From Glebionis coronaria (taxonomy: Eukaryota; Streptophyta; Magnoliopsida; Asterales; Asteraceae): a DNA stretch of 64,000 nt. Both the position numbers and the translations under genes were made by a program. The notes under the pieces are model-generated. The model ran no database searches. It was not told where the DNA came from and saw only the letters and a list, made by a program, of their open reading frames with translations. Below, one piece after another: positions 21,094 to 32,043 of this stretch. The stretch is from the NCBI GenBank assembly GCA_025667525.1, contig CM046874.1, forward strand, positions 282,954,880 through 283,018,879, written 5' to 3'. Within the stretch, counting starts at the first letter, position 1. Every line of letters begins with the position of its first letter.

Positions 21094-24000
21094 TTAGGAG
21101 GAATCTTTCAATAACTTCTTATGTTGGTGATAAACATATCTGATCAAGTCCTTGGCCACATCACTCGTATAATCAATCTCCAAGGGTGTCTCTAGCATCT
21201 TCTCCAATACTTCTTTGGACAAGAAATAGTCAGCATCCACAAGCAAATATTCTGAAAACTTTGTAGAGCTCATATGAAATACACCACAAGTAGAATATAG
21301 CCTCCAATAAAGATTACTGAGATCATCTTCAAGATCCTTCCAAATGGCAGGATCTGCTTCTTTTGGACCACACAAAGTCATAAATGTGTTCCAAAGTCTT
21401 ATTCCATTAGCTGAAGTAGGTGCTTCAGCTGTATACTTGGCCTCTATTAACCTCCATAGATGCACCAAGTCTTCCCTGTCTATGCTTGCAAATATAGAAA
21501 TAACTGAAGTGAAAGTATGTACCTCCTTTCCAAATCGTCCAACCTTCCAAAATCCACACTCATCTTCATCAAAACTGATGATTGGATTTCTGTCATCTAG
21601 AGGTACTACATTTACCAAATCTGAAGCTTCCAAGGGAGAAAGCTTGAGATGCTTCCTTATAACACCTTCAGTTGGAAAATACACATCCATGTCTTTAGGA
21701 AATTGGAAAGGATCTCCTTTCTTCACTGGTCTTTGAGCAATCCTTATTTCCTTTTGAATCTGCATCTCCTCTGCAAGCTCTTGTTTTCTTTCTTCTGAAA
21801 GAAACTGGTAGACATTCTGTTCTTGCACCTTCCTCCAAATAGGATGTGCCCTATACTCTAGCTCCTCAAAAGATAAGGCCAGCAACTTCTTTGATGTCCA
21901 ATTAGGCTGATGACATCTAAGCAACTTATAGTACAACTGCCTTCTATCTCTCTTGAGCCAGGTTTTGACCTCTTGTGCATTAAATCTCATAATCACCTTT
22001 ATGTCTTCTTGTACCCTAAGAAGAACTTCCAACCCCCAAATTTGATCTGATAAACTCATACCTGGGTTGTCCATCACCTGGTCTTCCCAAGCATGGTACA
22101 TTCTGGTGATTTCTGGTAGGTCCCAATCAACCTGATTCTTCAACTCACTCAACCTTTCCTTTGCTAGCTCATCCCCATATTCAAGCCTTTCTGGATCTTC
22201 AATAATTTGAATGCTTGAATCTGAGCTATCATCATCTTTTCCATCACCACTTTCTTCCTCACTTTCAGAAACAACAAATGGTGATCTTCTACTCCTCCTC
22301 AAATCTCTTTCCACAAGTTGTGCAGCCAACTGTTCATCAAATGCTATTTGTGCTGCATCTTTCTTTGGAACATCTTCTTCAATCAAAATACCTTTACCTT
22401 TGTCTTTTGGATCAATAATTGGTAAAGTAGAAGAAGAAACCTGTGTGGACACATCTTTGATAATTGTTGATGGCTGGAATACATCAACACTACCTGCAAC
22501 TTTGTCAGCGTCCAAGTTGCTCCTATCAGTGCCACGATTACCTTTATCAGCGTTGGATGTGTCAGCGTCCAAACCTGTATCAGCGCCCAATGTTTCTTTG
22601 AAAGATCCTTCCAAGTTCTTTGGTGTCATCTTGGATATATCAACAACTGGATGCTTCTTCAAGTTGGTAAGAGCTTCAGCAATCTGCAAAGATTCACTAA
22701 ATTGTGAAGTCTTTTCTGAACTCTTTTCACTAGCTGTGTGAATCAACTCATCCTCCTCATCCTCTTTATCCTCCCCTTTGGAAGATTCCTCCATTAAACT
22801 CCTGCTACTTGGATTCTCCAAAACAGTTACTCTCTCCCTCAAAACTTGGAGTTCTCTTCCCTGGTTGTTGACAGTTTGTACAAGACTGACATTTTGCTTT
22901 TGCAAGCTAATGACAGCCACCGTCAATTCAATTATTGTCATAGGTTCCAATCTGCCCTCAGCTAGAATGGGGATTTGACCTCCCAAAATAGAATCATGGG
23001 GCATGGATGAGGTCTTAATGATGTTAGGACTGTCTTGACCAGCATCTAAGCCTGTGTCAATAGCCCCAGCCTCACCCATTTCACCAGCCACACTTGTGGA
23101 GGTGGTTCTCTCTGCTACAAGGCTAGGATCACTAGAGGAGAACACTCCAGTAACCCTTTGGCGTTTAGTCAACCTAGATTGCAATGGGGTGGAAGATGAA
23201 GTAGATTGGGTGGGTGTGGGTTGATGAAGGGGTGTTTGGGATTGTTCAAGAATTGTATCAGTGTTGGGAGTGGCTGTGTCAGCGCCCACATTTTGAGTGT
23301 CAGCGCTGGGTTGGTCAATGTCCATGTTTTCTGGTGAAGGTGATGGTTCATGAATAGGCTCAAGTTGGGGTTCAGGGTCTGGTTGTGGTTGTGGTTGTGC
23401 AGCCTGAATTACTTCAAGCATTGGTTGGGTAAGAGGTATGGATTCATTGGTGGAGCTCATTTTAGCAAAAATGGTTTTCTGTTGTTTAGGGATCTCATAA
23501 AAAGTTTCATGATCCCTAGAACAATATGCTTGTAAATCAAAGACCATTTGCAAAAATCTAGGGTAAGCCAAAGTCATTTTACTCCCCTTGTTTTTACACA
23601 TCCCTTCAAAAATCATTTTTGAAAAATTATACTTAAGCCCACGTGTTATACAAACCAAAGCACTTGCTATTGACCTGTTTATTTCATTAAAAGAAGTACA
23701 TTTTGGACTTAAGCATTGTAAAAGGACATGTATCAAATATTTCCAGTCAGAGGGAAATTCCTGCTTATGATATTTATTTAAAGTGACATCAGCAGGAATA
23801 GGATAACCCAATTCCCTAAGACCCTGTTCTATTGTTGCAATGGCAAGGGTAGTCACACCATCAGCGTCATCAAGACGCAAAGCTTGGCGAACCAAAGCTT
23901 CAGTGACCACCCATGTTCTTCCATGAACAGTAGAGGTTAATGTGGTCACTCCATTAGTTGTTGTGGAACTAACATTGTTCCAAAACTGTCTAATGTGTGC

Positions 24001-24174
24001 GACAGGGACTAATGGTGTATGAGAAAGTGCATACCTCAATGAAGATGCATTTAAAAATGCCACCATCTGTGAATACTGAGGAAATAAAGCATCATCAGCA
24101 GTCAAGTAAGCGATCATATTGTGTTGGCTCTTGAACTCCAATGTTAAATTCTTTGAGTTGAATTTGGGTGCCAT
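21094..24174 (-). CDS. Sirevirus third ORF (ORF3) of element C, 1026 aa
   Basis: Starts M-A-P-K-F-N-S-K-N. Residues 1-230 form a globular region with A-Y-L-T-A, L-R-Y-A-L-S-H-T-P, I-R-Q-F-W-N-N, A-L-R-L-D-D-A-D-G-V, L-I-H-V-L-L-Q-C-L-S and Y-P-R-F-L-Q-M. Residues about 250-850 are low-complexity, with a short coiled-coil-like part (near 425-455) and repeated A-D-T/A-D-K motifs. The C-terminal 150 residues hold Y-W-R-L-Y-S-T-C-G-V, a domain shared with the ORF in element H. From memory, relatives in Asteraceae are sometimes annotated as synaptobrevin/longin-like, which I regard as misannotation. I see no signal peptide or membrane segment, so an envelope role is not supported. The frame is fully open, and a spliced or subgenomic RNA would be needed for expression. 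Function unknown. Confidence 0.8.
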   Translation of the reverse strand: MAPKFNSKNLTLEFKSQHNMIAYLTADDALFPQYSQMVAFLNASSLRYALSHTPLVPVAHIRQFWNNVSSTTTNGVTTLTSTVHGRTWVVTEALVRQALRLDDADGVTTLAIATIEQGLRELGYPIPADVTLNKYHKQEFPSDWKYLIHVLLQCLSPKCTSFNEINRSIASALVCITRGLKYNFSKMIFEGMCKNKGSKMTLAYPRFLQMVFDLQAYCSRDHETFYEIPKQQKTIFAKMSSTNESIPLTQPMLEVIQAAQPQPQPDPEPQLEPIHEPSPSPENMDIDQPSADTQNVGADTATPNTDTILEQSQTPLHQPTPTQSTSSSTPLQSRLTKRQRVTGVFSSSDPSLVAERTTSTSVAGEMGEAGAIDTGLDAGQDSPNIIKTSSMPHDSILGGQIPILAEGRLEPMTIIELTVAVISLQKQNVSLVQTVNNQGRELQVLRERVTVLENPSSRSLMEESSKGEDKEDEEDELIHTASEKSSEKTSQFSESLQIAEALTNLKKHPVVDISKMTPKNLEGSFKETLGADTGLDADTSNADKGNRGTDRSNLDADKVAGSVDVFQPSTIIKDVSTQVSSSTLPIIDPKDKGKGILIEEDVPKKDAAQIAFDEQLAAQLVERDLRRSRRSPFVVSESEEESGDGKDDDSSDSSIQIIEDPERLEYGDELAKERLSELKNQVDWDLPEITRMYHAWEDQVMDNPGMSLSDQIWGLEVLLRVQEDIKVIMRFNAQEVKTWLKRDRRQLYYKLLRCHQPNWTSKKLLALSFEELEYRAHPIWRKVQEQNVYQFLSEERKQELAEEMQIQKEIRIAQRPVKKGDPFQFPKDMDVYFPTEGVIRKHLKLSPLEASDLVNVVPLDDRNPIISFDEDECGFWKVGRFGKEVHTFTSVISIFASIDREDLVHLWRLIEAKYTAEAPTSANGIRLWNTFMTLCGPKEADPAIWKDLEDDLSNLYWRLYSTCGVFHMSSTKFSEYLLVDADYFLSKEVLEKMLETPLEIDYTSDVAKDLIRYVYHQHKKLLKDSS

Positions 24175-25433
24175 GATTGAAAGCTGTTTAAGTTATATGA
24201 TATGGGAAAAATCTAGGAGAAAAAGTGTTAGACAAGAAAATATGAATACCCAGAATAAAAAGATTAGCCAAATTTATAGGAGAGATGCATGATTTTGATT
24301 GGTCAAAAATGAGGCGGTTATATTCAAAGAGCAATCATGAAAATCTTGAATCAAATATAACTTATCTCATGCATTAATTAAAAGTAACTTCTCCCCAAAA
24401 TTACGGCCAAAGATTAGTCAAAAAATAACAACTGGGTAGGGCCCACTAGGTGTCAACGGTCAAAAATAGCCCATCAGCGCCCAACGGCTATATTTTCTTG
24501 TCAGCGTTTGCCTAAAGCCTTGTCAGCGTCACGATTGGACGTAACAGCGTTTGGAGAAAAACTTGTCAGCGTCTAAAAAGTAAAAATAAAAATATTTAAA
24601 AAGAAAAAGACCTTAACAAAGTAATTTATCCTAAGAGAAATATCTTACAAGTTGATAATAATTACTGGGCGGCAAGCACTGTCCATTTATGCACACTTGC
24701 ATAAGCAAGATAGACACAAATGTCCTCTAGAGTCCCTTGCTAACCAAAATACTTACCAACAAAGTTATTTCATAAAATTCTTTGTAACTCCCAGGTAAAC
24801 CCATATCCAAAGTATTCCCAAGTCTCCCATCAGACCATAACCAATTCTAAGTCAAAAATGTCTTGGCAGCATGCAAAGTTGATATACTATGCATGCTACA
24901 GTGCCTCATGGTTTAGTAAAACTAACCCATACTCACCTGTGGACACAATCTAGAATTGTGATGAGAGTATTCTAAGAATACCCAAGAGTCCTAAAGGTTC
25001 CTTAAACCTCCCCTTAAACTATGATACATGAGTTCTCAAAATATATATATGAACATTAAAAATTTATGTCAAGATAGGAATATAAATATTCCAACCATCA
25101 TCCATAAACAAAACATGTCCAAATAGCTCTTTCAAAGATCCATAAGCAACTCTGTATCCAATGGCATAAAGCTACCATTACCTGCACATTTAGATGAAAA
25201 CCACAAAACTAACATTTGTTGCTAACAGCGTCCCGACAACACTTAACAGCGTTGAAGAAACTCTTGTCAGCGTTAGACCATAATATCTCTAACAACGGCA
25301 AAATAACACTTGACAGCGTTACATTTACCTTTGTCAGTGTTAGAAAAATAATGTGGAAAATCTAAATCATCACAAAGACCAATAACAATGCATATCCTGT
25401 ACATACTTTTACAAAAAGGTTCCAAAACACATA
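24175..25433 (-). other. Non-coding spacer between pol and ORF3 of element C
   Basis: AT-rich with no credible ORF. Two dense groups of the TCAGCG motif and variants occur: starts at 24474, 24501, 24523, 24544, 24566, and at 25225, 25246, 25267, 25313, 25334. Steps are mostly 21-22 bp although nothing is translated here. A signal for ORF3 RNA production could lie here; the minus strand has an acceptor-like TTAAACAG just before the ORF3 ATG. Confidence 0.75.
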
Positions 25434-28400
25434 TTAAGTGAGATTAACCATTCCAATATTTGTTACCAAATATTGAAATCTTCCAGCATCAAAAGGTTTA
25501 GTTAATAAATCAGCTACATTATCTTCAGTATCTACCCTATCTGGTTGTATTAAACCTTTCTCAAAGCAATCTCTTATAAAATGGTGTCTAATTTCTATGT
25601 GTTTGGTTTTAGAATGATGTACAGGATTTTTAATAATGCATAAAGTACTGTTATTGTCTACAAAAATCTTGGTATGCATAAAATTATACCCATAATCCAA
25701 CAGCTGGTTCTGAATCCATAAGACTTGTCCACAACAAGCAGCTGCAGCAACATATTCTGCTTCAGTTGTAGAGTTGGCCACCACTGTTTGTTTCTTGCAT
25801 TGCCAAGATATTAATCTGCTCCCAAGAAATTGGCATCCACCAGTTGTGGATTTCCTATCAAACTTGTCACCACCATAATCACTGTCTGAATATGCAATAA
25901 GGTCCAAGGGAGAATCTTTTGGGTACCATAATCCAAGATCTGGATAACATCTTAGGTACCTAAAAATCCTCTTCACAGCAAAAAGGTTACATTCTTTGGG
26001 AGTCACTTGATGGCGTGCACATGCACACACAGCAAACATGATGTCAGGTCTTGAGGCTGTAAGATACATCAATGATCCAATCATTGATCTATAGTGCCTA
26101 ACATCCACATCTTTTCCAGCTCCAATTTTTCCCCAAGGGTATTGCCTATCCATAGGAGTGGAAGCCTCCTTCTCATGTGGAGAAAAACCATATTTCTTCA
26201 AGATTTCAGCTACATACTTGTCTTGGGAGATGAAGATACCATCTTCTTTCTGCTGAACTTGTAAACCTAGAAAGAAGTTCATCTCACCCATTGCACTCAT
26301 CTTGAATTTATCTGTCATGAGCTTGGAAAAATCCTCACTCATTTTTGGATCAGTAGAGCCAAAAATGATGTCATCAACATAGACCTGCACAAGCAACACA
26401 TGTTTTCCTTTCTTCTTTGTAAACAGTGTCTGATCTATGGTGCCCCTCTTGAAACCATTTTCCACCAAATAGGTGGACAATGTACCATACCATGCTCTTG
26501 GGGCTTGATGAAGGCCATACATTGCCTTCTGTACTCTATAAACCTTGTCTGGATTCTCAGGATCTTCAAAACCAGGAGGCTGCATTACATAAACCTCCTC
26601 AACAATTGTGCCATAGAGGAAAGCACTCTTCACATCCATTTGATAAACAGTAAAATTCATGCAAGAAGCATAAGCTAAGAAAATTCTGATAGCTTCAATT
26701 CTTGCAACTGGAGCAAAAACTTCTTCATAATCTATGCCTTCCTCTTGTGTATAACCCTGAGCTACCAAACGTGCCTTGTTTCTGACCACAATGCCTCTTT
26801 CATCTTTCTTGTTCCTTAGAACCCATCTTGTCCCAATTGGTCTCACATACCTAGGACAATCAACCAGCTCCCAAACATCCTGTATAGCAAATTGGTGAAG
26901 CTCATCATGCATTGCTTCCACCCAACTTGGTTCTTTGAGAGCATCAAAAATCTTCTTGGGTTCTTCCTGTGACAGAAAACAGGCAAACAAACATGCTTGT
27001 ACAAGAGGGGTATCAACCTTCTTGTGTATATTGGCAATAAACCCACCAAGACCTTGATGGGATCTTCTTGTCTGAACTGGAGCCATAACATCACCAATGA
27101 TTTGAGATGTGGGGTGATCCTTTGCTGTGGAAGTGAGAACTCCTCCTTCAAAAAGTCTGGTGTCCTCAATTTCACGCTCCATGTTGCCAATATCTTCTTC
27201 AGATTCTTCTTGATCAACAGGAATCTCTTCATGAATATTGGAAGGTCCACCCTGTTCAAAATGAGAAGAGAAAAGCTGTGTAAAGGTGTCTCCAAAGTCT
27301 GATCCTTGTTTGTCAGCGTTTGGGCTAACAACGCCTGAACTGGTGTTGTCAGCGTTGGAGCCATCAGCGTCTGAATTGGTCGTGTCAGCGCTTGGTTTTC
27401 CTTTGTCAGCGCCTGAAGAATCATGCATGTTTGTATTTGGTGGTATTTGAACACCACCATTATCTTTCCTTGCAGCAGTAGCAGCAGTAGCAGCAGCATA
27501 ATACTCATCTGTCCATATAGGAAGTGTAACATATTCTTGTGTGGGAGATGATTCAACTGCTGGTGGTCCATCCTCCTTAGCAACCTGTATACCTGAAACA
27601 TTACCAATTCTCTTTTCCAAAACACTTGAAGTTACATTCACAATGTCTGGATCAGTAACAGGCATATAATTTAAAGCTCTAGACAAAGGTTCTAAGTCAA
27701 ACAACCAATTTGGACCACTCTCAGGATCACTAGGTTTACTTTCTAAAAACCTAACATGTACTTTTTCAAGTATACGTTTTTCCTTTTTAATGTAAACCCT
27801 ATATCCTTTACTCTGCACTGAATAACCCATGAAGTAGCCTTCATCACCTTTTGAATCAAATTTACCTAGGGCCTCACTAGTTTCTAGAACAACTACATGA
27901 CATCCAAAAGGCTTCAGAAAACCAATATTTGGCTTCCTTCCCCAAAGTAATTCATAAGGTGTCTTATTATGTATCTTGTTGACCAATGCCCTATTTTGAA
28001 CATAACAAGCTGTGTTAACAGCTTCAGCCCAAAAGGCTATAGGAAAGTGGGCATCAGCCAACATGGTTCTGGCTGCTTCAATAAGGGTCCTATTCTTCCT
28101 TTCAGCAACTCCATTTTGCTGAGGAGTTCTAGCTATGCTAAACTGCCTAGTAATCCCTTTCTTGGCACAAAAATCATCTAATAACTGATTTCTAAACTCA
28201 CCCCCATTGTCACTTCTAATAATTTTGACCTCATTACCATTTTTCTTTTCTATCTGGGTAATGAAATTAATCAGACTTAGGACAGTTTCACTTTTCTTGG
28301 CTAAAAAGAAAGTCCATGTGAACCTGGAGTAATCATCAGTAATGACAAAACAATATGATTTACCCTTCAAACTTTCTATATTAGTTGGACCAAAGAGGTC

Positions 28401-29060
28401 CATATGCAATAAGTGAAGGGGTTTAGAACTAGAGTGCACCTGTTTAGACCTGAATGAGACCTTGTGCTGCTTGCCCTTAAGGCATGCAACACAAGAGTGG
28501 TCATTGTGGAAAGCCTTTTCAGGCAAACCATCAACTAAACCAAGCCTCACAAGCCTATTAATATTCTTAAAGTTTATGTGCCCTAGTCTCCTGTGCCAAA
28601 GATTACTTTCATCTACTGAGGCTTTAGCATACAGACATGACATTTTATTATTTACTTTAATTCCATTAAGATTCACATTATATATGTCTTTATGCCTTGG
28701 TGTTCTAAAATCTATGTATTTCTCATCAGGGAGCTTATAATCTTTGCTTAACACCAAGCACTCAGTATCTGTGAAAAGAACCTTATTTTTGTTATCACAC
28801 ACTTGTGATACACTAAACAAATTATAATCCAGATCTTTCACCAAGAAGACATTATCAAACCTTAGATTGTTGGTGACAAGGGTTCCTTTTCCTGTGATTG
28901 TGCCGTAGCCACCCCCAAAGTATACCTTATCACCATCTTGAATAGGAGAGAAATTGGTCAGATAGTCTTCCTTTCCAGTCATGTGCCTTGAGCATCCACT
29001 ATCCCAGTATCCATAGTCATTGATCTTCTTCTGAATGCCCTGCACATAAAGAAAACACAT
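25434..29060 (-). CDS. pol: pol of Sirevirus C: protease, integrase, reverse transcriptase, RNase H
   Basis: The start chosen is the ATG at 29060-29058, which overlaps the gag stop as TAATG; the frame is open 21 nt further upstream, so frameshift expression is also possible. Order is that of Ty1/copia. Protease has [10 protein letters not shown], then the GAG-pre-integrase zinc region N-L-W-H-R-R-L-G-H with C-V-A-C. Integrase has H-M-D-L-F-G-P (D), I-R-S-D-N-G-G-E-F (D) and [10 protein letters not shown] (E). Reverse transcriptase has K-A-R-L-V-A-Q-G and Y-V-D-D-I-I near residue 900. RNase H has S-D-S-D-Y-G-G and T-E-A-E-Y-V-A-A-A. About 1208 aa, no stop or shift. It copies element RNA to DNA in cytoplasmic particles and integrates it in the nucleus. 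Confidence 0.96.
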   Translation of the reverse strand: MCFLYVQGIQKKINDYGYWDSGCSRHMTGKEDYLTNFSPIQDGDKVYFGGGYGTITGKGTLVTNNLRFDNVFLVKDLDYNLFSVSQVCDNKNKVLFTDTECLVLSKDYKLPDEKYIDFRTPRHKDIYNVNLNGIKVNNKMSCLYAKASVDESNLWHRRLGHINFKNINRLVRLGLVDGLPEKAFHNDHSCVACLKGKQHKVSFRSKQVHSSSKPLHLLHMDLFGPTNIESLKGKSYCFVITDDYSRFTWTFFLAKKSETVLSLINFITQIEKKNGNEVKIIRSDNGGEFRNQLLDDFCAKKGITRQFSIARTPQQNGVAERKNRTLIEAARTMLADAHFPIAFWAEAVNTACYVQNRALVNKIHNKTPYELLWGRKPNIGFLKPFGCHVVVLETSEALGKFDSKGDEGYFMGYSVQSKGYRVYIKKEKRILEKVHVRFLESKPSDPESGPNWLFDLEPLSRALNYMPVTDPDIVNVTSSVLEKRIGNVSGIQVAKEDGPPAVESSPTQEYVTLPIWTDEYYAAATAATAARKDNGGVQIPPNTNMHDSSGADKGKPSADTTNSDADGSNADNTSSGVVSPNADKQGSDFGDTFTQLFSSHFEQGGPSNIHEEIPVDQEESEEDIGNMEREIEDTRLFEGGVLTSTAKDHPTSQIIGDVMAPVQTRRSHQGLGGFIANIHKKVDTPLVQACLFACFLSQEEPKKIFDALKEPSWVEAMHDELHQFAIQDVWELVDCPRYVRPIGTRWVLRNKKDERGIVVRNKARLVAQGYTQEEGIDYEEVFAPVARIEAIRIFLAYASCMNFTVYQMDVKSAFLYGTIVEEVYVMQPPGFEDPENPDKVYRVQKAMYGLHQAPRAWYGTLSTYLVENGFKRGTIDQTLFTKKKGKHVLLVQVYVDDIIFGSTDPKMSEDFSKLMTDKFKMSAMGEMNFFLGLQVQQKEDGIFISQDKYVAEILKKYGFSPHEKEASTPMDRQYPWGKIGAGKDVDVRHYRSMIGSLMYLTASRPDIMFAVCACARHQVTPKECNLFAVKRIFRYLRCYPDLGLWYPKDSPLDLIAYSDSDYGGDKFDRKSTTGGCQFLGSRLISWQCKKQTVVANSTTEAEYVAAAACCGQVLWIQNQLLDYGYNFMHTKIFVDNNSTLCIIKNPVHHSKTKHIEIRHHFIRDCFEKGLIQPDRVDTEDNVADLLTKPFDAGRFQYLVTNIGMVNLT

Positions 29061-31939
29061 TAGTTTTCTTTGGGAACCCAAGCCTTGGAAGACTTGGATT
29101 CATTTGGTTGTTCAACAAGAACAGACTTGGTTCTCATAACAACCCCATTTTCATCCCTGTTTGAATGAAATTCCCAGTTAACCCCAATTGGTGTTGACAA
29201 TGCCTTTGAAATATAATGAAACCTGTTGCATGTCATAGAAATACCAGTATTATTAGGGTTCTGGTCTTGTTTTGGTCTCCATGTTAAGCTAGTAGAAGCT
29301 TTAGACCTATTTCCCTGTGGCTGCAAATACCTAGGTTTAGCAGTGTTTCTATCAGCGCTGAAATTTCTCTTGTCAGCGCCCCGATTGCTCTTATCAGCGT
29401 TGAACCTAGGGTTTGCTACAGGAACCCATTGCCTATTTGACCAAGTATTTGACTTTTGAAAAGGTCTTAGGCCTTGTGTGTTAGACCCTCTAGAAAAGAA
29501 TGGGGCTGGTCTAACAACTTGTGCACTTTTGTTCACAAAAGTATTGGGTCTGACAGTGTTTGACCTATGTTGACTTTTGTCAGCGCTGAAATGGTTCCTA
29601 TCAGCGTTGACATTGGAAGCGTTGACACATTTGTAGGCCAAATGTGAGAAGCTACCACATGTGTAACAAGCTTTTCTAGACATAGTATTAGGTCTAGAAG
29701 CAAAGAAGCCTGTTCCATGGTTACTAACTTGGCTTTTTGGTGACCTAGAATTTCTATACATCTCTGCATATTTAACACTAGGTTTTCTAACAGATTGTGG
29801 GCCAAGGTCAACAGCTTTGCCAGTGGTAGGGTGTGTGATCTTAATAGGTTTAGGATCAAGGCTCGTGATTGGTGTGGGCTCATTTGGACTTTCACACAAT
29901 AACCCTCCCTTAACAAACAAAGTGTGGTTTGCTTTCTTCCACTCTTCTAGGTCAGTCAGCTTTTGCTGATATTCCTCAACTGGGGAAGTCACTCTAGGTG
30001 GAGGAATGAACTCCTCCTCTTGGCATTCTGGCAAGCCAGTCCAAGATAAGTCCTTTGATTGGACACCATAGAAATCCCCAGCTGGTGGTGGAACAACAGT
30101 ATAATTATTCATCCCAATCCCACTCATATCCTTAGAGTCTCTTTGTTTACTAACACACTCTCCTAGGGTTTGTGTGGCCTTATCAAATCTCTGGATTTTA
30201 AGACTCACATTATCTTTGTTTTTGTTAGCCTCCTCTAACTGAGCTATCAAATCAAGATTAACCCTATTTACTATATCTTGAACATCCTTACTCTGATGTA
30301 ACTCATGTTTTAAGATATTTATTTGATCTTTTAAATCAAACTCCATTTTCTTATACTCGGTTACTGTCTTTTCTGTTTGGGTAAGAGCAATTTGATAGTT
30401 AGATACTTTGCACCTTAGAGTACTTGCTTCATCTAATAATTTAACTATCTCTTGTTTTGATTTTTCAGTATTTAAACGACAACCCTTAGAACAGAAAGCA
30501 TCATCATATACCTCATTATCTGATGAAGAGGAGGAGTGTGCCATGAGAGCATATTCAGCATGCTCTTCTTTAACTTCAGCAACCAAAGCTCTGTCCTCTT
30601 CCTCATTCTTAGCCATCCAGCTCCAATCCCATTCTCCAACACCATCAATTTGTTGAACAGCAACCATGGCCTTGGGATCTGGGTTCTTAATCATTTGGCT
30701 AGAAGGCTTCCCAGCATCAGATCTCCTTGGAGATCTACATTCCCTCATAAAGTGCCCCATCCTATGACAGTTGTAGCACTCTACCTTGGACTTGTCAAAG
30801 CCAGCAACATCCTTAGCATTAAAGGTCATCTTCTTCTTGAACCTTTTATTGAACCTGTTTGCTCTTAAACTTACAAGAGCCATAGTCCACTTGATGTCCA
30901 TCTCTTCCAATTGTTCATCACTTATCTGCTCAAGATCTTCATAAGTAATCCTTGAATCACTAGGCAAAGAAGCAATGAAGGCACACACAGTATCAAGATC
31001 AAAACCAGCAGGTTTAATTCTATCAGCGCCATGATTGTGTGTGTCAGCGCTTGAGTACAAAGCGTTGACAGGATATGATCCAGCGCTGACAGATTGACAT
31101 CCAGCGCTGACACCTTGAGATCCAGTTGCTGAATGTCCATAAAAGTTCATGGAATCAAATTGGCCTTCACTTTGTGAAAAGAAGGCCATGTTGCTGCTTG
31201 AAGATTTGTTATCACTCTCCAATTGCCATTCATTCTCCAACAGCCTTAACTTGTTGAAGATGTCATCAAACCTGGAAGTCTTGTGGGTGTTATTGACAAG
31301 AATAGATCTTGTCTCAATCTTCCATACATCACCAAGGCTTTTGAGAAAAGTAGCATTCAATTCAGGGTCATCAATCTGTTTTCCCATGAAGGAAAGTTGA
31401 CTTGTGATGTCAAGAAGTCTACTTCTCACACTGCTGAGATTCTCATTAGGTTGAGCTTTAAAGACAACATACTCATGCAAGAGTTGCTTCTTCTTTTCTT
31501 CTTTTGTGTCAGCATTGCCACCATGTGCTACTTCAAGAGCTTCCCAAAGCTCTTTTACAGACTCAAAACGTTTGTACTTATGCTGATTCTCATGACCTAG
31601 GGCATGTTTCAAGATGTTCAAAATTTTCATGTCCACCCTCTTCTTGGCTATATCTTCAACAGCTACCGCTCTCCCATCATCAGGCTTTTCCACTTTATCA
31701 GCTTCAGGACAATTAGGAACAGCTGTCCTTGCGGCAATTGCAGCAGTAATCTTTGCTGCTTTATCGAATGTGTTTCCATATTCGATAATTTCCCAAAGAG
31801 TGTAGTCATGAATAGCTATGTATTGCTCAAAATTGGACTTCCAGAGTTCAAAGTTCCTGGCATCAAACATGGGAATTTTGATACTAGGGTTTGAGAAGTT
31901 GTTTTGAAGCAAAGCAGGAGGTTGATTTGTGCCAGACAT
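29060..31939 (-). CDS. gag: gag of Sirevirus C, 959 aa
   Basis: Begins M-S-G-T-N-Q-P-P-A. The N-terminal part ([28 protein letters not shown]) is the copia gag domain. A CCHC knuckle [14 protein letters not shown] lies near residue 390 and a second, [14 protein letters not shown], near 760. The length is typical of Sirevirus gag, which is much longer than that of other copia lineages. Coiled-coil-like charged stretches lie between the knuckles. A-D-K/A-D-R repeats come from the TCAGCG motif at 29352-29399, 29580-29606 and 31023-31106. The frame ends with TAA at 29062-29060, overlapping the pol ATG. Confidence 0.95.
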   Translation of the reverse strand: MSGTNQPPALLQNNFSNPSIKIPMFDARNFELWKSNFEQYIAIHDYTLWEIIEYGNTFDKAAKITAAIAARTAVPNCPEADKVEKPDDGRAVAVEDIAKKRVDMKILNILKHALGHENQHKYKRFESVKELWEALEVAHGGNADTKEEKKKQLLHEYVVFKAQPNENLSSVRSRLLDITSQLSFMGKQIDDPELNATFLKSLGDVWKIETRSILVNNTHKTSRFDDIFNKLRLLENEWQLESDNKSSSSNMAFFSQSEGQFDSMNFYGHSATGSQGVSAGCQSVSAGSYPVNALYSSADTHNHGADRIKPAGFDLDTVCAFIASLPSDSRITYEDLEQISDEQLEEMDIKWTMALVSLRANRFNKRFKKKMTFNAKDVAGFDKSKVECYNCHRMGHFMRECRSPRRSDAGKPSSQMIKNPDPKAMVAVQQIDGVGEWDWSWMAKNEEEDRALVAEVKEEHAEYALMAHSSSSSDNEVYDDAFCSKGCRLNTEKSKQEIVKLLDEASTLRCKVSNYQIALTQTEKTVTEYKKMEFDLKDQINILKHELHQSKDVQDIVNRVNLDLIAQLEEANKNKDNVSLKIQRFDKATQTLGECVSKQRDSKDMSGIGMNNYTVVPPPAGDFYGVQSKDLSWTGLPECQEEEFIPPPRVTSPVEEYQQKLTDLEEWKKANHTLFVKGGLLCESPNEPTPITSLDPKPIKITHPTTGKAVDLGPQSVRKPSVKYAEMYRNSRSPKSQVSNHGTGFFASRPNTMSRKACYTCGSFSHLAYKCVNASNVNADRNHFSADKSQHRSNTVRPNTFVNKSAQVVRPAPFFSRGSNTQGLRPFQKSNTWSNRQWVPVANPRFNADKSNRGADKRNFSADRNTAKPRYLQPQGNRSKASTSLTWRPKQDQNPNNTGISMTCNRFHYISKALSTPIGVNWEFHSNRDENGVVMRTKSVLVEQPNESKSSKAWVPKEN

Positions 31940-31945
31940 GATGTT

Positions 31946-31993
31946 TTTAGGGTTTTGAGAATTTTAGGGTTTTTAGGGTTTGGTGTTTTAGGG
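31946..31993 (-). promoter_or_regulatory. Telobox-like repeats in the gag leader of element C
   Basis: Four CCCTAAA units (TTTAGGG on + at 31946, 31963, 31972, 31987) occur within 48 bp directly before the gag ATG. Three extend to AAACCCTAA, the plant telobox. Teloboxes are known promoter or leader elements bound by TRB proteins in plant genes; any role here is inference. Confidence 0.6.
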
Positions 31994-32027
31994 TTCTGCG
32001 TTACTTAAAGATCAAAAGTTTCTCAAC

Positions 32028-32041
32028 AAGCTCTGATACCA
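32028..32041 (-). other. Primer binding site of element C (tRNA-iMet)
   Basis: The minus strand reads TGGTATCAGAGCTT, 2 bp after the 5' LTR end. It is a near-perfect initiator-Met tRNA complement, usual for copia elements. Confidence 0.9.
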
Positions 32042-32043
32042 CT

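Noticed and set aside
22211..22741. 176-aa plus-strand frame inside ORF3 of C
   Set aside because: Antisense shadow of the Ser/Glu-rich part of ORF3.
21094..24174. Envelope glycoprotein reading of the Sirevirus third ORF
   Set aside because: No signal peptide, transmembrane segment or cysteine-rich ectodomain is visible in the protein.
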